NCBI GenBank assembly: GCA_027627225.1
Contig: JAPFQT010000040.1
Coordinates: forward strand, 248,001 to 312,000
DNA from: Congeria kusceri
Lineage: Eukaryota > Mollusca > Bivalvia > Myida > Dreissenidae
Length of the DNA stretch: 64,000 bases
Reading direction: 5' to 3'
The notes beneath the pieces are model-generated. The model did no database searches. It saw nothing but the letters and a program-made list of their open reading frames with translations, and had not been told where the DNA came from. The position numbers and the translations under genes were made by a program. This document shows positions 62,326 through 64,000 of this stretch, piece after piece (position 1 is the stretch's first letter; each line of letters begins with the position of its first letter).

Positions 62326-62462
62326 TATTAAAATCACATGTTCGTGTCATTTACAAGTCTAAATTTGGATTAATGGCATTACCTCTCAAATTAATTAGAA
62401 GCTGTGAAATCTTTAGTGTGTAATGTATTAATCCGCTCGTTTAAAAGTATTAATTAAAGATC

Positions 62463-62600
62463 GATTGTGTCGAGTCCGTTTTCTGTGTAGAACCAGTACT
62501 TGGCGTATGTTGAGGAAAATCATCGAACGCTTCCGAGTAGGGATCGAACTCGCGACCTCCCTAACGCGCGACGGACACCATGGCACCACTGCGACCTCTG
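62463..62600 (-). mobile_element. tRNA-derived SINE, GGGATCGAACT family, copy 4
   Basis: GAGTCCGTTTTCTGTGTAG, AGAACCAGTACTTGGCG, GAGTAGGGATCGAACTCGCG and GACGGACACCATGGCACCAC. It is the paralog of 32095-32285, so that insertion predates the duplication. Confidence 0.7.
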
Positions 62601-62809
62601 TTAATCCGTTTAATATACACTTTCTAAATTGACTTTGTGTACGCAAATGGCAGCTTTGACTCAACATTCGGTAGTGGAATGTACAACACAATTGTTTTTG
62701 TTTGTTTTTATAAATGGACGACATTTATCTGTTTTATTAAGTTTTAAACTTTAGTTTAACTGTATTTTTTTTTAAGTCGGAAAAGAGGAATGTTTGTTTC
62801 TGTGAATTC

Positions 62810-62940
62810 TCAAACCAAGGCCCGGTCAAATCAGGCGACAAGATGGAAAGGGCGCCCCCACCCTGTCGTTTGGCTTTTCAGGGTCATGACCTGGGAGTTC
62901 AAACGAATCAATACGAGTATTTTCTGACAATAAAACATTG
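62810..62940 (+). repeat. Module B, copy 4
   Basis: CCAAGGCCCGGTCAAATCAG, CGACAAGATGGAAAGGGCG and CAGGGTCATGACCTGGGAG. Confidence 0.8.
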
Positions 62941-63109
62941 GGATTGACAAACATTTAGATACTTGCGTCGAAAGTCTTAGTTGCCATTTGCGTTAATTAG
63001 AATAATTATAATAATAATAAACTGTAGGTTAATATTTTATAGCAATGAGCACAATGCAGTATAAAACAAGATTATGGCATTCAAGAAAATATACAATAAA
63101 TTATTGATT

Positions 63110-63540
63110 TGTTTTATTTCAGCGAGATATCTTACGTGCTGTCCAAGTGATTGATATGCTGCAGAAGTGCTGTTTCTCCGAGCTCGATACTGACGACACC
63201 CCAAGGTCCGTTTTGCCCCATGCAGACAACAGTCAAAGTTCAAGACAGGCGACAATGACCCTAGATAGGTCTTATTTGTATATGGGTGATGACTATTTTC
63301 AGATATTCATGCCGGAAACCAGAGCAGGATAAAAACAAGTACCATCATTCGATGCAGACACCAACCAGAGTCCTGTGCAAACAAGAGTTTCATGCAGACG
63401 ACAGTGAATGGCGACGACAATCCGAGCTAAGTTTTATTTTTCTACTGTTTGTAAGAATTTCAGAGTTCCGTGCTGACAGTCAATAGTTCTATGTCAAAGA
63501 CAATCAGGAGCCAATGCCGACGACAATCCAAGCAAGAATA
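63110..63540 (+). other. Exon-like ladder, copy 4
   Basis: TTTTATTTCAGCGAGATATC, GCTGCAGAAGTGCTG, ACGACACCCCAAGG, then GACTATTTTCAGATATTC and AGAATTTCAGAGTTCCG, with GAGCTAAGTTTTATTTTTC between. The donor GTGAGT of copy 2 reads GTCTTA here, so the candidate 36-bp intron is not supported in this copy. It ends without the GCATGCGC unit. Confidence 0.45.
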
Positions 63541-63789
63541 AATACAGCAAAATTAACTGCCCGTGATTTCCGTAAGATCAACTTTATGTTTCTGCTAATT
63601 TCATGATTTAGCTACACAAATTATGATAATTTTAAATGGTCGGTTTAAACATTAAAATTTATCTAGAGAGAGATAAATAGCGGAACGATGAACGACGAAA
63701 ATGTAGGCTGGAAATAACAAAATTGTAGAATTTTTATTTTGTAATGTGTTCCTTAATGTACAAATCCGTCCCATTTTTAGATAATTTCA

Positions 63790-63915
63790 GTAGAAACGAG
63801 TGTAATAGTCGAAAGCCTGAGTTCTTTCGAACGCTCCCCGGGTAGGGATAAACTCCAGATCTTTCGATTGCAAGGCGGTTAGTCGGACACCATATTAATT
63901 AAACCACGGAGATTT
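63790..63915 (-). mobile_element. Diverged SINE near the window end
   Basis: TTTCGAACGCTCCCCGGGTA, GGGATAAACTCCAG and GGCGGTTAGTCGGACACC match the SINE family with several substitutions; paralog of 33530-33690. Confidence 0.45.
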
Positions 63916-64000
63916 AAAGTGGTTCGTTAAAACTTAAAAATGAAAATTGAGAAATGATTTGTTATGAAAGACTATAGGCTGGCAATAACACTATTTTGTA

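Larger units (their letters stand above)
53457..63960 (+). repeat. Large direct duplication, copy B (at least 10.5 kb)
   Basis: Counterpart of 22611-33730. Unlike A it holds one 106-bp unit (55430), the complete CAGGGGCG element (56910-57123), no element between the TCGATTAAAT at 59461 and 59495, two array-plus-tail units (60060-62030), and no AGCTCG element. It probably continues past the window end. Confidence 0.9.

Overview
The window is AT-rich, repeat-saturated eukaryotic DNA with no intact host protein-coding gene that I can support, and no rRNA, true tRNA or CRISPR. The repeats point to a bivalve mollusc. They include tandem-unit elements starting TTTAGCTCACCTGAGC or TAGCTCGACTATT, several tRNA-derived SINE families, and short TIR elements. 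That assignment is inference from memory of such repeats; a freshwater or marine bivalve fits, but the species cannot be proved here. Almost all the longer open frames are by-products of tandem repeats.

The dominant feature is six arrays of a 26-bp minisatellite (871-2078, 5511-5900, 9479-10534, 16300-16868, 19433-22420, 41551-42824), all in the same orientation and T/G-rich on the + strand. They fall into two sequence classes: GTTGTGTCGCC (four arrays) and GTTGCATCGTTTGG (two arrays). Each sits in a larger block that recurs elsewhere in the window: about 860-4000 with 41551-46545, 4255-5900 with 15455-16868 and with arrayless 48350-49340, and 8050-10534 with 17170-22420 and with arrayless 53100-53456. 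Short GATCTTTATT-type repeats lead into the GTTGTGTCGCC arrays.

A second long direct duplication joins 22611-33730 and 53457-63960. In order it carries a TTGTCGTCTGC/CCGGAAGT module, GATC repeats, hairpin MITEs, a promoter-like segment with a conserved GTAAGT, and repeated exon-like modules that follow TTTCAG or TACAG and are rich in GACGACAA. It also carries 23-bp minisatellite arrays (30050-30717, 60060-60545, 60990-61550, 61705-61835), A/C-rich on the + strand. The exon-like modules recur about four times and could be the remains of a multi-exon transcription unit, coding or non-coding.

Mobile DNA fills the rest. There is a 5'-truncated LINE (43820-44991, minus) with a 7-bp target duplication and a recognisable empty site at 3737-3743, and a decayed LINE (49560-50715, minus). 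There are two copies of a TIR element in opposite orientation (12960-14135 and 46804-47837) with a short derivative (5040-5322). There is a 275-bp MITE with matching ends (18832-19106), a hairpin-rich MITE family in about ten places, SINEs, and elements built of roughly 160-bp units. Because so many blocks are duplicated, empty and filled insertion sites can be read directly from the window.
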